This document shows, piece by piece, positions 49,753 through 58,786 of a stretch of 64,000 nucleotides of DNA. Below the pieces are notes generated by a model that saw only the letters and a program-made list of their open reading frames with translations, was not told the origin of the DNA and made no database searches. Both the position numbers and the translations under genes were made by a program. The first letter of the stretch is position 1; every line of letters begins with the position of its first letter. Source of the DNA: Geosporobacter ferrireducens (GTDB lineage Bacteria > Bacillota > Clostridia > Peptostreptococcales > Thermotaleaceae); contig NZ_CP017269.1 of NCBI RefSeq assembly GCF_001750685.1, positions 1,839,416 to 1,903,415 on the forward strand, in the 5' to 3' direction.

Positions 49753-50943
49753 TTATTCATAATTTAGCGCATCAATTGGCTTTAGCGCTGCAGCCCTGGA
49801 AGCGGGATAATATCCAAAAAAGGTTCCTATCCCCACGGAGAATCCAAATGCAAGCAGGTAGGCAAATGTTGTAGGGATGGCTCTAACTTGAAAGTAATTC
49901 ATAACCGGCATTGCCAGAATGCTGCCTAGTATACCCAATACGCCTCCTACTGCACTGATGATAATCGCTTCTAACAAAAACATCAGTAATATATCCTTTT
50001 TTCTTGCCCCGATGGCTTTTAAAATTCCGATTTCTTTGGTTCTTTCTTTTACAGAAACAAACAATACATTCATAATCCCAATACCGCCAACTACCAATAC
50101 TACCACAGCTACTGCAAGAAGCATCAATGTCATGGTTCGGGCTGAATTCTTTGCAGACTGCAGCCTGTTTCCTGCGTCAACAATCCTGAATTGATCACTC
50201 CGGTTACGATATACCTCTTGTAATACGAGATTGATTTCCTCAATGGCTGATTCTACATGATTGATATCCTTTGCCAAGGCAATGATGCTGGGTCTTGCGA
50301 ATCTCCCTACTATGTATTTTTCTGCCACTTTATAGGGTACAAATACTGCACTGTCAGGAGAAATCCCCCCCATTGAAGAATCTCCCATGCGCTTTAAAAT
50401 ACCCGTAACTTCATACCGTCTTCCAAATATGGTTATCCTCGCACCTATTGCATCTCTGATTTCATCTCCGAAGAGCTCCTGTGCAATATCTGAACCGATA
50501 ACAGCTACCCGCTCTGCATCTTCATTCTGCTCTGCAGTAATAAACTCTCCATAGGCTAATTCCAGATTGTTAATCGTTTTTAAATCTTCCGCAACACCCC
50601 CTATGGAGGCTGAAGCTGAAGTGGTTGAATAGCTAACGTCACCCCTGCTGGCAAGAATCATGGAGATATTTTTAATGGAAGGGGCTTCGACCCTAATCTT
50701 TTCTGCCAACTCCGAAGTTAATCTTTCTGTAGACCGTGCGCCAAAGTTGGCCATAATTTGAAGCGTACCTACATTTAAACTCTTAAACTGTTCTTCTACA
50801 CTGGCTTGACTGCCGTTTCCAATAGAAATAACCACGACAATCGTCAATGCCCCAACAATAATTCCTAAGGTGGTAAGGAAAACTTTCGTTTTATTTCCTT
50901 GAATATTCATAAAAACCGCTCTGAGAATTTCAATTAAACTCAT
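49753..50943 (-). CDS. MacB-like ABC permease (FtsX family)
   Basis: A 396-residue permease with four helices. ATG 50943 is chosen (TAGGTG 6 bases upstream); GTG 50952 is in the ribosome site. Helix 1 is TTLGIIVGALTIVVVISIGN, followed by a large extracytoplasmic MacB core (residues 45-270), then three helices in the FtsX pattern (VGGIGIMNVLFVSVKERTKE; IGILKAIGARKKDILLMFLL). Such permeases do not carry substrate through themselves but drive an outside adaptor, here MacA-like, by mechanotransmission. Confidence 0.94.
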   Translation of the reverse strand: MSLIEILRAVFMNIQGNKTKVFLTTLGIIVGALTIVVVISIGNGSQASVEEQFKSLNVGTLQIMANFGARSTERLTSELAEKIRVEAPSIKNISMILASRGDVSYSTTSASASIGGVAEDLKTINNLELAYGEFITAEQNEDAERVAVIGSDIAQELFGDEIRDAIGARITIFGRRYEVTGILKRMGDSSMGGISPDSAVFVPYKVAEKYIVGRFARPSIIALAKDINHVESAIEEINLVLQEVYRNRSDQFRIVDAGNRLQSAKNSARTMTLMLLAVAVVVLVVGGIGIMNVLFVSVKERTKEIGILKAIGARKKDILLMFLLEAIIISAVGGVLGILGSILAMPVMNYFQVRAIPTTFAYLLAFGFSVGIGTFFGYYPASRAAALKPIDALNYE

Positions 50944-50958
50944 CTGCTTCACCTACGC

Positions 50959-52203
50959 TTATTTCTTATTTTCTATCAATACTACTTCTCCTACATTTAA
51001 GCCTTCCGTTATTTCAACATTTTTCCCATCGGTTAATCCTGTCTTAATGTTTCTGCTCTCTATATTTCCATTCTGTGTTTTCACTTTTACGGTTTGCTTT
51101 CCATCTACCATTTTCACAGCTTTATTTGGAATAATCAATACATCTTTACGCTGTTTCAGTATAAAGGATACAGAACATGTCATGCCGGATTTGATTTGAT
51201 CGAAGCCGCTATCCAGTTCAATCTTAACATCATAGGTAACTAAACTGTTTTGATCTACCTTGTGGAGGGATGCAATAGATATTACCTTTCCTGTGAAAAT
51301 TTGTCTCTCCATTGCCTCAAATGTAACCTCTACCGTTTGCCCAACCGCTACATTCGATAAATCCAATTCAGAAACAGGGACAATTACCTCAATCTTTTTG
51401 GCATCAGATACGACTAAAAAATGAGTGGTATCTGCTGTAATTTCTCCAGAACTGTTTGGCGTTGTAATATTCTCCCCTGGTTTATAGGCAACATTCAGTA
51501 CCTTAGCATTTACATCGGAGCGCAGGACTGTATTATTCAGCTCATCCTGGGCTGTTTCCAGTGTAATTTTAGCCGTTTCCACGTTTGCTTTTTCCAGTTC
51601 TAAATCCAGATCTGAGTTTAATAAGACATTATACCTTTCCTGCTGGACTGTGTAGGCAGCTTTCGCGCTCTCATAGGACATTTTTTTCAATTCCAGCTCT
51701 TGCTTGGAATAATAATTTGTCATCTCCAACATAGGCAAATATTCCATTTCAATTTGATCCAGCTTCGCTTTTAAATCTTCTAGCTGCTGCTTCTCATTTA
51801 CAAGAGACAAATTGGTATTCTGTTTTTTCTGCTCTAAATTCAGCACAGCTCTGTCATAGTTTATTTGGGCCGTTTTTAGTTTTTTTATGTATTCTGAATC
51901 ATCCAACTTCGCTAATATTTGTCCTGACTGTATCTCGTCATCTTCCTTTACATATAATTCCTTAAGCTTTCCCGATAAGTTAAAATTCAGATTTACCGTT
52001 GGAATTCTAGACCTCCCGTCCCCTGCAAACGCAATGGTCAAATCACCTCTTCTTACACTTTCTTCTGTTACTGAAACGGTTTCTCCCGATGCTGCAGGTG
52101 TCGTTTTATCAAGCATTTTAAAGCCATAGAATCCACCGCCTGCTAAAATGGAAAGAATCATTCCTATTCTAATAACCTTGTTTTGAAATATTTTTTTCAG
52201 CAA
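50959..52203 (-). CDS. MacA-like adaptor protein
   Basis: A 414-residue membrane fusion protein. Start TTG 52203 (LKKIFQNKVIRIGMILSILA) with AAAAGGAGG 9 bases upstream. An N-terminal helix anchors it; lipoyl-like parts (GKLKELYVKEDDEIQSGQIL; VLRSDVNAKVLNVAYKPG) flank a long coiled coil (about 95-185), followed by a beta-barrel and a membrane-proximal domain (KAVKMVDGKQTVKVKTQNGN). First gene of the exporter/two-component operon, 6-16 bases before the permease. Promoter with direct repeats upstream. Confidence 0.93.
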   Translation of the reverse strand: MLKKIFQNKVIRIGMILSILAGGGFYGFKMLDKTTPAASGETVSVTEESVRRGDLTIAFAGDGRSRIPTVNLNFNLSGKLKELYVKEDDEIQSGQILAKLDDSEYIKKLKTAQINYDRAVLNLEQKKQNTNLSLVNEKQQLEDLKAKLDQIEMEYLPMLEMTNYYSKQELELKKMSYESAKAAYTVQQERYNVLLNSDLDLELEKANVETAKITLETAQDELNNTVLRSDVNAKVLNVAYKPGENITTPNSSGEITADTTHFLVVSDAKKIEVIVPVSELDLSNVAVGQTVEVTFEAMERQIFTGKVISIASLHKVDQNSLVTYDVKIELDSGFDQIKSGMTCSVSFILKQRKDVLIIPNKAVKMVDGKQTVKVKTQNGNIESRNIKTGLTDGKNVEITEGLNVGEVVLIENKK

Positions 52204-52250
52204 CCCCTATTACCTCCTTTTATTAAATCCATCATCTCATGCTAAACTGT

Positions 52251-52283
52251 ATTATATTGCTTAATTGTGATGAATTTGTGATG
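52251..52283 (-). promoter_or_regulatory. macA promoter with tandem response-regulator boxes
   Basis: Plus-strand ATTGTGATG (52264-52272) and TTTGTGATG (52275-52283) are direct repeats 11 bases apart. On the minus strand they end 7 bases before TATAAT (52256-52251), where a -35 box should be but is not recognisable. The same arrangement occurs at 53314-53346. Confidence 0.65.
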
Positions 52284-52342
52284 ACATTAGCAAATCTTTA
52301 TGAATTCTGGATTTTCATATCCACTTTTACTGAAAAAATTTG

Positions 52343-52365
52343 AGCCCTCGCAATATGCAAGGGCT
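52343..52365 (-). terminator. terminator of the secreted repeat-protein gene
   Basis: AGCCCT-C-GC / GC-A-AGGGCT with a short loop; on the minus strand the mismatch becomes a G-U pair and the stem is followed by CAAATTTTTT. Confidence 0.7.
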
Positions 52366-52454
52366 TCTTATTATTTACATTTACTATTTTTTAGATTGTT
52401 TTTCTGTAGCACTAGGGGGTGCTTTCGGCAATTATTTATTTCTACACTTCAGGA

Positions 52455-53264
52455 TTAAGCATCGTTCTTTTCTTTAGACGGTCTTGTCTTTAATGCTTTT
52501 AAGTTCTCTGCTTCCTCTTTGGTGAGTATACCATCCTCTACCAATTGGTCAAAGATATTTTTTCGCTCTATTTTATTTTCTTCAAAATATTTCTGTCTCT
52601 CTTCCTTCGTCATGTTTTTCAGCTCTTCAAACTGTGCCTTTTTCGCTTCTGCTTTTTTCTCAAAATATGCCTTTAAAGCTTCAGCCTTTTCCTCTGTTAG
52701 CTTACCTTCTTCTACAAGCTTGCCAATAAGCACGGACATGTCTTTTCCATAGCCTCTCTTGCCTAGACCTTGCGGCATCATTTCTTTCATTTTCGCTTTT
52801 ATTTGTTCTTCCTGAGCTTCTGTAATTACGCCATCTTTAACCAATTGCTCTATGAAATCGACTCTCTCTGTTTTATTCGCTTTATTTTCCTCAAAATATT
52901 TTTGGCGCTCTTCCTCGGTCAAATCTTTTATTTTTTCAAATTCTGCCTTTTTTGCTTCCATTTTTTCTTCAAGATATTTTTTTACTTCCTCAACCTTTTC
53001 TTTTGAAAGGGTTCCTTCTTCAGCAAGCTTGTCTAGAACTGCCTCCAAGCCTTTTCCTGGTACTTGACTCTTTAAAGCAAAACCGTTCTCTTTTTTAAGT
53101 TCACTTCCTGCCTTAAATTTCTGCATGATCTTTGTGTTTTTTTCAGCGGCTGCATCGGCAGTTCCCTCTGTCTCTTTTGCAAATACAGCACCTCCCATTG
53201 TAAACATCATGCTGCTGACCAATACACCAGAAAGCATTTTCTTCATGAATAGTCTTTTCTCCAT
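52455..53264 (-). CDS. secreted charged helical-repeat protein (DUF2680-like)
   Basis: A 269-residue exported protein. ATG 53264 has GAAGGAGGG upstream. Signal MKKMLSGVLVSSMMFTMGGA ends AVFA-KE. The mature part is Lys/Glu-rich and holds an internal duplication: KLAEEGTLSKEKVEEVKKYL with EERQKYFEENK and QLVKDGVITEAQEEQIKAKM (about 75-165), repeated as KLVEEGKLTEEKAEALKAYF, EERQKYFEENK and QLVEDGILTKEEAENLKAL (185-260). The D-G-V-I-T-x-E-Q units resemble DUF2680/YckD. It shares promoter boxes with the exporter operon, suggesting a role in the same envelope response. Confidence 0.8.
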   Translation of the reverse strand: MEKRLFMKKMLSGVLVSSMMFTMGGAVFAKETEGTADAAAEKNTKIMQKFKAGSELKKENGFALKSQVPGKGLEAVLDKLAEEGTLSKEKVEEVKKYLEEKMEAKKAEFEKIKDLTEEERQKYFEENKANKTERVDFIEQLVKDGVITEAQEEQIKAKMKEMMPQGLGKRGYGKDMSVLIGKLVEEGKLTEEKAEALKAYFEKKAEAKKAQFEELKNMTKEERQKYFEENKIERKNIFDQLVEDGILTKEEAENLKALKTRPSKEKNDA

Positions 53265-53313
53265 TGCTATTCTCCCTCCTTCAAAATTTATTGTCATTCG
53301 TTCTGACAGTACT

Positions 53314-53346
53314 ATTATGTACAAACTTTGTGAGGGTTTTGTGAGG
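53314..53346 (-). promoter_or_regulatory. promoter with tandem response-regulator boxes
   Basis: Plus-strand TTTGTGAGG at 53327-53335 and again at 53338-53346: direct repeats 11 bases apart, ending 7 bases before CATAAT (53319-53314) read on the minus strand. Spacing and period are identical to the macA promoter. Confidence 0.65.
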
Positions 53347-53441
53347 ATCTCATGGGAAAATTTTAAAATTTTTGTGATAAAAAAGCAAAATCCAGCAAAA
53401 ATTTTTATCCCTATTTATATGAAGTATCTTAATTATACCTC

Positions 53442-53587
53442 TATAGATGTGTGACTAATATATTTAACATTCAACCCGATTTTATTCCAAATCCTGGTAG
53501 GTGGGGACCTGTGTGTCCTCCCGAAAATGCAGCGGGCAGACACAAGGACTGCCCCTACGACCTTAGATGGATAAATAAGCTTTCTCA
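53442..53587. repeat. 146-base intergenic repeat, copy A
   Basis: Starts TATAGATGTGTGACT and ends AAGCTTTCTCA; includes GTAGGTGGGGACC, the exact shared block CTCCCGAAAATGCAGCGGGC and the arm TGCCCCTAC. It is the same length and largely the same sequence as copy B at 62913-63058. It lies between the secreted repeat-protein promoter and topB stop. No open frame. Confidence 0.8.
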
Positions 53588-53602
53588 ATGATGTCCCTGA
53601 CA

Positions 53603-55759
53603 TCATGTCTGTTTTTCCTGTTTTTCAAAATCAAAGGACCAACCCCAATAGCCTGATTCCAGTTGTTTCAGTTTAATTTTTGCGTCAAATTTCCCTCCTT
53701 TTGGAGATACGACACCTTTTAGAAGAGCTTCACCCTTTTGAATCAGTTGTTTAACAATTGTCTTACTCATCTTTTTTCTATATCTGGCCATAAGTTTATC
53801 CTGCTTGAATAAACCAAACTTGCAGCCCTGTTTATAATTACTGCAGTAAAAGTTTTTGCTTCCTTCAAGGATTTCTCCAACCTTACAGGCAGGGCAAATC
53901 CCCAACTTTTCTTGAGCCGTAGCTGAAGCTGCCGCTTGACTTCCTTTTCTTCCTGTTTTTTTTCTTTCTCGTTCAAATGCAATCCTTGTTTCTCTTTCAT
54001 AGGCATCTTTCACCAGAAAAGCAGTAAATCTCCCAATTCCTTCCATGAATCTCTTCTCATCCATTTTTCCCTTTGCAATTCGATTCAATGCTCTTTCCCA
54101 TTTTCCTGTCAGCTCTGGCGAAGATAGTTCTTCTGGCACAATGGCAATCAGATTTTTTCCCTTTTCTGTAGGAATCAAATTTTTACCCTCTCTAAGTACA
54201 TAACCTACCTCAATTAATCGCTCAATAATGGATGCCCGAGTAGCTGGGGTTCCAATCCCACTCTCCTTTAACTGCTCCCTGAGGTCCTCATCTTCTATAA
54301 ACTTCCCCGCATTCTCCATGGCTGATAGCAATGCAGCCTCCGTATAGCGTTTTGGCGGCTGGGTTTGTTTGTCCTCAATGGAAGTCCCTTTAACAAGGAT
54401 TTCCTGTCCTTTCATAACTTTCGGAATATTATCTTTGCATCCATCTTCATCACGGTATAGGCTTTGCCATCCCAGTTGCATTATCTGCTGCCCTGTGGTT
54501 TTAAACCATTCTTCCATTACTTCTGATATTACCGTGGTGCTATTATAGATATAATCTGGGAAAAACACAGACAAAAACCGTTGGGCAATTAAATAAAATA
54601 TGTTTTTTTCCTCTTGTGAAAACTTACTCACGTCTGCTTTCTTATCCGTAGGAATAATCGCATGATGGTCGCTTACCTTGCTGTCATCAACAATCTTTTT
54701 ACTAATCGGCAGCTTTTCCAGTTTTAACAAGTATTCACAAAACTCTTTATACTGTCCATCGCGCAGGTTTTCAATCTTCTTTTGAAGTCCTTTTATGAGG
54801 TCCTTTGATAAATATTTGCTATCTGTCCTTGGATAAGTAATCACCTTACGTTTTTCATAGAGTCCTTGTGCAATGGTTAAGGTCCTTTCCGCCGTATAAC
54901 CATAGCGTTTGTTTGCATCTCGCTGTAACTCTGTTAAATCATAAAGCAGTGGTGGTTTTTTAACAATTTTCTTAGATTCAATATCTTTCACAAATCCTGA
55001 CTGGTTCAAAACCTTCTTTGCCAATGCCTCTGCCTTTTCCCGGGAATCAATCCGGCTTTCCTTGTTCTCTTTATCTATCCAAATTCCTTTATAGCTGCCA
55101 AAATCTCCATTTAATTCCCAATAAGCCTGAGGAATAAATGCTTCAATTTCCTTTTCGCGCTTTACAAGAATCGCTAAGGTTGGTGTCTGAACCCTGCCGA
55201 TGGTTAACAGACTGTTATATTTTACCGTATAGGCTCTGGTAGCGTTAATTCCAACCAGCCAGTCACTTTCACTCCGACATTTTGCAGATAAGTAGAGGGC
55301 ATCATAATCCTTTCCATCTTTCAAATTTTCAAATCCCTCTTTGATGGCTTCATCGGTTAAGGATGAAATCCAGAGTCTTTTCACCGGCTTGCTGCATCGA
55401 GCTAAGCTGTAGATATATCTAAATATCAGTTCTCCTTCTCGTCCTGCATCCGTAGCACAGATCAGCATAGATACGTCTTTATCTGCCAATAAAGTTTTGA
55501 TGATTTTATACTGTTGATAAGTCCTTTTAATAGGCTTTAGCTTCATTTCCTCCGGAATTACAGGAAGTGTCCGCATATCCCACCGCTTATATTTTAAATC
55601 GTATTCCTCCGGATCACATAATGCTACCAGATGTCCGATAGCCCATGTCACAACATACCCATTTCCTTCCAGATATCCTTCACCCTTTGTTTTCGCCCCC
55701 AATACCTTGGCAATATCCCGGGCAACGCTAGGTTTTTCCGCAATAACAAGTTTTTTCAT
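53603..55759 (-). CDS. topB: DNA topoisomerase III
   Basis: A 718-residue type IA topoisomerase that relaxes and decatenates DNA through a 5'-phosphotyrosine bond. ATG 55759 has GGGG at suitable spacing. TOPRIM: MKKLVIAEKPSVARDIAKVL with the acidic site DAGREGELIFRY (near 105); the catalytic Tyr is in KVITYPRTDSKYL (near 310). A C-terminal zinc ribbon-like tail is visible (LGICPACKVGEILEG; FYCSNYKQGCKFG). Length fits Firmicute TopB. It lies 81 bases after the ABC exporter operon and may be read from it. Confidence 0.95.
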   Translation of the reverse strand: MKKLVIAEKPSVARDIAKVLGAKTKGEGYLEGNGYVVTWAIGHLVALCDPEEYDLKYKRWDMRTLPVIPEEMKLKPIKRTYQQYKIIKTLLADKDVSMLICATDAGREGELIFRYIYSLARCSKPVKRLWISSLTDEAIKEGFENLKDGKDYDALYLSAKCRSESDWLVGINATRAYTVKYNSLLTIGRVQTPTLAILVKREKEIEAFIPQAYWELNGDFGSYKGIWIDKENKESRIDSREKAEALAKKVLNQSGFVKDIESKKIVKKPPLLYDLTELQRDANKRYGYTAERTLTIAQGLYEKRKVITYPRTDSKYLSKDLIKGLQKKIENLRDGQYKEFCEYLLKLEKLPISKKIVDDSKVSDHHAIIPTDKKADVSKFSQEEKNIFYLIAQRFLSVFFPDYIYNSTTVISEVMEEWFKTTGQQIMQLGWQSLYRDEDGCKDNIPKVMKGQEILVKGTSIEDKQTQPPKRYTEAALLSAMENAGKFIEDEDLREQLKESGIGTPATRASIIERLIEVGYVLREGKNLIPTEKGKNLIAIVPEELSSPELTGKWERALNRIAKGKMDEKRFMEGIGRFTAFLVKDAYERETRIAFERERKKTGRKGSQAAASATAQEKLGICPACKVGEILEGSKNFYCSNYKQGCKFGLFKQDKLMARYRKKMSKTIVKQLIQKGEALLKGVVSPKGGKFDAKIKLKQLESGYWGWSFDFEKQEKQT

Positions 55760-55840
55760 GTGTTTCCCCACTTCATTTTCAAATGTTTATATATAGTTTA
55801 TCATATATAAACACAAATCCAAAGCTTCATCCCCGCCTGC

Positions 55841-56974
55841 CTAATCCAACCGCTTTTTAAAACGCAGTACTGCAATAAAAACCAGCAAAAGTGTAAAGAA
55901 AAGTAATAAGCCGATCTGCCATGTCAGCGCTGCTGCACCAACCCCTTTTAATACAATCCCGCGGATAATCTGCAGATAATAGGTTAATGGCATTGCAAAA
56001 CCCATCCAATAGATCGGTTTGGGCATTGTTTCCCTTGGAAATACAAACCCAGAAAGTAGAACACTGGGCAACAGCAGTAACAATGCCATCTGCATGGCCT
56101 GCAGTTGGGTTTTTGCAACGGTTGAAATGATCATTCCCATAGCCAAAGCACAAACCACAAAGCAGGCTGAGAACAGCAGCAACAGCAGCATACTGCCTCT
56201 TACCTCCATATGGAAAACGACCATTGCCAGAATCATAACCAGAAAGAAGTCAAAAAATCCAATGAGAATATACGGAACCAGCTTCCCTAAAATCAATTCT
56301 ATGGGACGCACAGGGGTAATAATCAATTGTTCCAGTGTCCCCCGCTCCCTTTCACGAACAAGAGAGAACGCCGTTAAAATAATTGTAATATTTTGTATGA
56401 CCAGTCCAATCAATCCAGGTATGGTAAATTTAATACTTTCCATGGCCGGATTATAAAGAATTCTCGGCTGTGCCAAAACACCGCCGGCCTTCAGGCCCAT
56501 AGTCCCGGCTTTCATGAGGGTCTGCTCCCTTATCTTTCTGCCAAAGTCAGAAGATAGAAGCACCGTACTGGAAAGTGCGGTTCTTGCCGTTGTGGCATCA
56601 CTGCCATCTATCAAAAATTGTACCTGTGCTTCTTTTCGTCTTTTTATCTGCCTTTCAAAATCCGGCGGAATGATTAATCCAACTTTGACGGTTCCTCTAT
56701 CAATCATTTCCATGATTTCACGATCACTACCGGCATAATACCGGTCGATAAAATAGTCTGTATGCTTTAGTTTTTGGATGAGCTCCCTGCTAAGGGTACT
56801 GCGGTCCTGATCAAATACAGCCATATCTACCCGCTCAATTTCCAGCTTTACGGCATAACCAAACAAAAACAGCATCATCAACGGTGCAATCAGAGCAATT
56901 GCCATGCTGGCCTTGTCTCTTCGAATATGAATAAATTCCTTTTTTACAATAGCCATAAAACGTTGTACACTCAT
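55841..56974 (-). CDS. ABC-2 type permease (YbhS/YbhR-like)
   Basis: A 377-residue permease. ATG 56974 has GGGGGATAAAG upstream. The first helix (SMAIALIAPLMMLFLFGYAV) is followed by an extracytoplasmic domain of about 130 residues (VDMAVFDQDRSTLSRELIQK) and five helices, with the cytoplasmic coupling motif SLVRERERGTLEQLIITPVR. This is the ABC2_membrane_3 type found in YbhFSR-like multidrug exporters. Works with the ATPase and adaptor genes upstream; probably acts as a homodimer since only one permease gene exists. Confidence 0.93.
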   Translation of the reverse strand: MSVQRFMAIVKKEFIHIRRDKASMAIALIAPLMMLFLFGYAVKLEIERVDMAVFDQDRSTLSRELIQKLKHTDYFIDRYYAGSDREIMEMIDRGTVKVGLIIPPDFERQIKRRKEAQVQFLIDGSDATTARTALSSTVLLSSDFGRKIREQTLMKAGTMGLKAGGVLAQPRILYNPAMESIKFTIPGLIGLVIQNITIILTAFSLVRERERGTLEQLIITPVRPIELILGKLVPYILIGFFDFFLVMILAMVVFHMEVRGSMLLLLLFSACFVVCALAMGMIISTVAKTQLQAMQMALLLLLPSVLLSGFVFPRETMPKPIYWMGFAMPLTYYLQIIRGIVLKGVGAAALTWQIGLLLFFTLLLVFIAVLRFKKRLD

Positions 56975-56984
56975 CTTTATCCCC

Positions 56985-57764
56985 CTAATCCAGATGATTC
57001 TTAATTTCCATAAAAGATCCGCTAACCTTGATATCACTCATCCGTTCTACATAGGAGATAAAAATATCCTCTATGCTTTGTCGGCCCTCCTGCTGTCGGA
57101 TTTCTTCTACAGTTCCTAATTGCATCAATTTTCCCCGGTAAATAAATCCCAATAAATCGCAGCTCTCTGCCTCATCCATGTAATGGGTTGTCACCAGAAT
57201 GGTAATGCCCGATTTTGCCAGTTGATGAATAACGCCCCAGAAGACTCTTCGAGATACAGGGTCCACTCCTGCAGTGGGTTCATCTAATATCAGCAGTTTA
57301 GGCTGGTGCAATAGTGAGCATCCTAGTGCTAGTCGCTGCTTCCACCCCCCTGAGAGTACACCTGCTAATACACTTTCTTTTTCCTGCAGTCCGCATAGCT
57401 CTATGGTATCTTGAATTCGTATTTTTTTCTCTCTTCGGGGAATTCCATAAATAGAAGCAAAAAAATCCAGATTTTCTTTGATCGTTAAATCCTCATAGAG
57501 TCCAAATTTCTGAGACATATACCCAATGCTCTGCTTTATTTGCTCTGCCTCTTTTAAAATATCTAAACCAAGTACAATTCCCGAACCTGAGGTTGGTGTC
57601 AGCACACCGCAAAGCATCCGGATGGTAGTAGACTTTCCTGATCCATTCGGCCCCAAAAAACCAAAAATCTTTCCTTTTGGAATGGAGAAACTGATATTAT
57701 CAACAGCAGTAAATTCTCCAAAGCTTTTAGTAATATTCTTTATTTCTATAGCATATTCCATCAT
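56985..57764 (-). CDS. ABC transporter ATPase (YbhF-like, single domain)
   Basis: A 259-residue ATPase. ATG 57764 has GGAGAGGG 4-5 bases upstream, with a second ATG directly after. Walker A GPNGSGKST (near 41), signature LSGGWKQRLALGCSLLH, Walker B LLILDEPTAGVDP and TTHYMDEAE (H-loop) are intact. E. coli YbhF has two such domains; here one. Between the adaptor (13 bases) and permease (10 bases), so the three form one exporter. Confidence 0.94.
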   Translation of the reverse strand: MMEYAIEIKNITKSFGEFTAVDNISFSIPKGKIFGFLGPNGSGKSTTIRMLCGVLTPTSGSGIVLGLDILKEAEQIKQSIGYMSQKFGLYEDLTIKENLDFFASIYGIPRREKKIRIQDTIELCGLQEKESVLAGVLSGGWKQRLALGCSLLHQPKLLILDEPTAGVDPVSRRVFWGVIHQLAKSGITILVTTHYMDEAESCDLLGFIYRGKLMQLGTVEEIRQQEGRQSIEDIFISYVERMSDIKVSGSFMEIKNHLD

Positions 57765-57777
57765 TGCACCCTCTCCG

Positions 57778-58770
57778 TTATAGTTCAACGTCCAACATCA
57801 TTCCAGGATTTAGCTGTGCTTGTCCTTCCAGAATCTTTATCTTCACTTCATGTACCCGATTGTGGCGATCTTCTTTCGTTGTCACATTTGAAGGAGTAAA
57901 CTCACTTTTAGGGGAGATAAAGATGATTTCTCCCTGAATGTCATCGTTCTTAAGGATATCCGAAATAAGTTTTACCTGCTGTCCTAAAGCAATGCGATGC
58001 AGTTCTTTTTCCGGTATATAGACCTTTATCCAGAGATCCTGCAGATTTACTAATGTCACAAGGGGCGCCCCCAGAGGTAAAAATTCACCTTGTTGAAAAT
58101 TTTTATATAAAACCATACCTTTGGCAGGGGATGTCACAATAGCTTTCTCCTGCTGCAGCTTAGCCTCTTTATAGGCTGTTTTGGACTGTTCTGCAAGATG
58201 CCTCTGTGCTTTAACTTGATCTTCTCTTACACCCTTCTCCAACAGCTTTACTCTGGTTAATGCTGTATTTATCGCTTCCCTGGCATTTTCCATCGTGGTG
58301 CTGGCTTGATCCAGCGAAAGCTTAGCATCTTTCAATTGTTGTTCTGGTACAGCTTCCTTTTCAAACAATTCCTTTGCCGTCTCATAAAGATCCTTTCTAT
58401 ATAAATAGGTCTCTTCAGCCGTTATAAATGCCTGCTCCGCCGTATTAACCTGCTGATAGGCCATATCAATTTCTTCCTCACGCGTTCCTTTTTTAAGATC
58501 CTTTAGCTGAGCTTCCTGTGCTTGATATGCCGATTCCCGTTGAAGTGCAGACAGTTCTAATGAGGTATCATCCAACATTGCAAGCAACTGTCCTTCTGTT
58601 ACTTGATCCCCTTCAGAAATACTGATTTCTCTTATAATGCCGCTTAACTCCGCTGAAACATCTATTTGTGTTGCTTCTACTGTACCGGTATACCTCAAAT
58701 TTGTCTCGACTTTTGTACAGCCTGAAATAAGTATTGCAATGCCTAACAATAAAACCAGTTTTCTTTTCAC
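57778..58770 (-). CDS. HlyD-family adaptor lipoprotein of ABC exporter
   Basis: A 330-residue membrane fusion protein. GTG 58770 (VKRKLVLLLGIAILISGCTK) has AAAAAGGGGGG upstream; lipobox LISGC marks it as a lipoprotein. Lipoyl halves (VDVSAELSGIIREISISEG type; GMVLYKNFQQGEFLPLGAPL) enclose a coiled coil (about 75-190) rich in Glu/Ala. The family is YbhG-like. It follows its TetR regulator by 16 bases. Confidence 0.92.
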   Translation of the reverse strand: MKRKLVLLLGIAILISGCTKVETNLRYTGTVEATQIDVSAELSGIIREISISEGDQVTEGQLLAMLDDTSLELSALQRESAYQAQEAQLKDLKKGTREEEIDMAYQQVNTAEQAFITAEETYLYRKDLYETAKELFEKEAVPEQQLKDAKLSLDQASTTMENAREAINTALTRVKLLEKGVREDQVKAQRHLAEQSKTAYKEAKLQQEKAIVTSPAKGMVLYKNFQQGEFLPLGAPLVTLVNLQDLWIKVYIPEKELHRIALGQQVKLISDILKNDDIQGEIIFISPKSEFTPSNVTTKEDRHNRVHEVKIKILEGQAQLNPGMMLDVEL

Positions 58771-58786
58771 AGAAATGCCCCCCTTT

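Noticed and set aside
53327-53346. Tandem 9-base repeats as a CRISPR or minisatellite
   Set aside because: Only two short units with a 2-base gap; position at a promoter fits regulator boxes far better.
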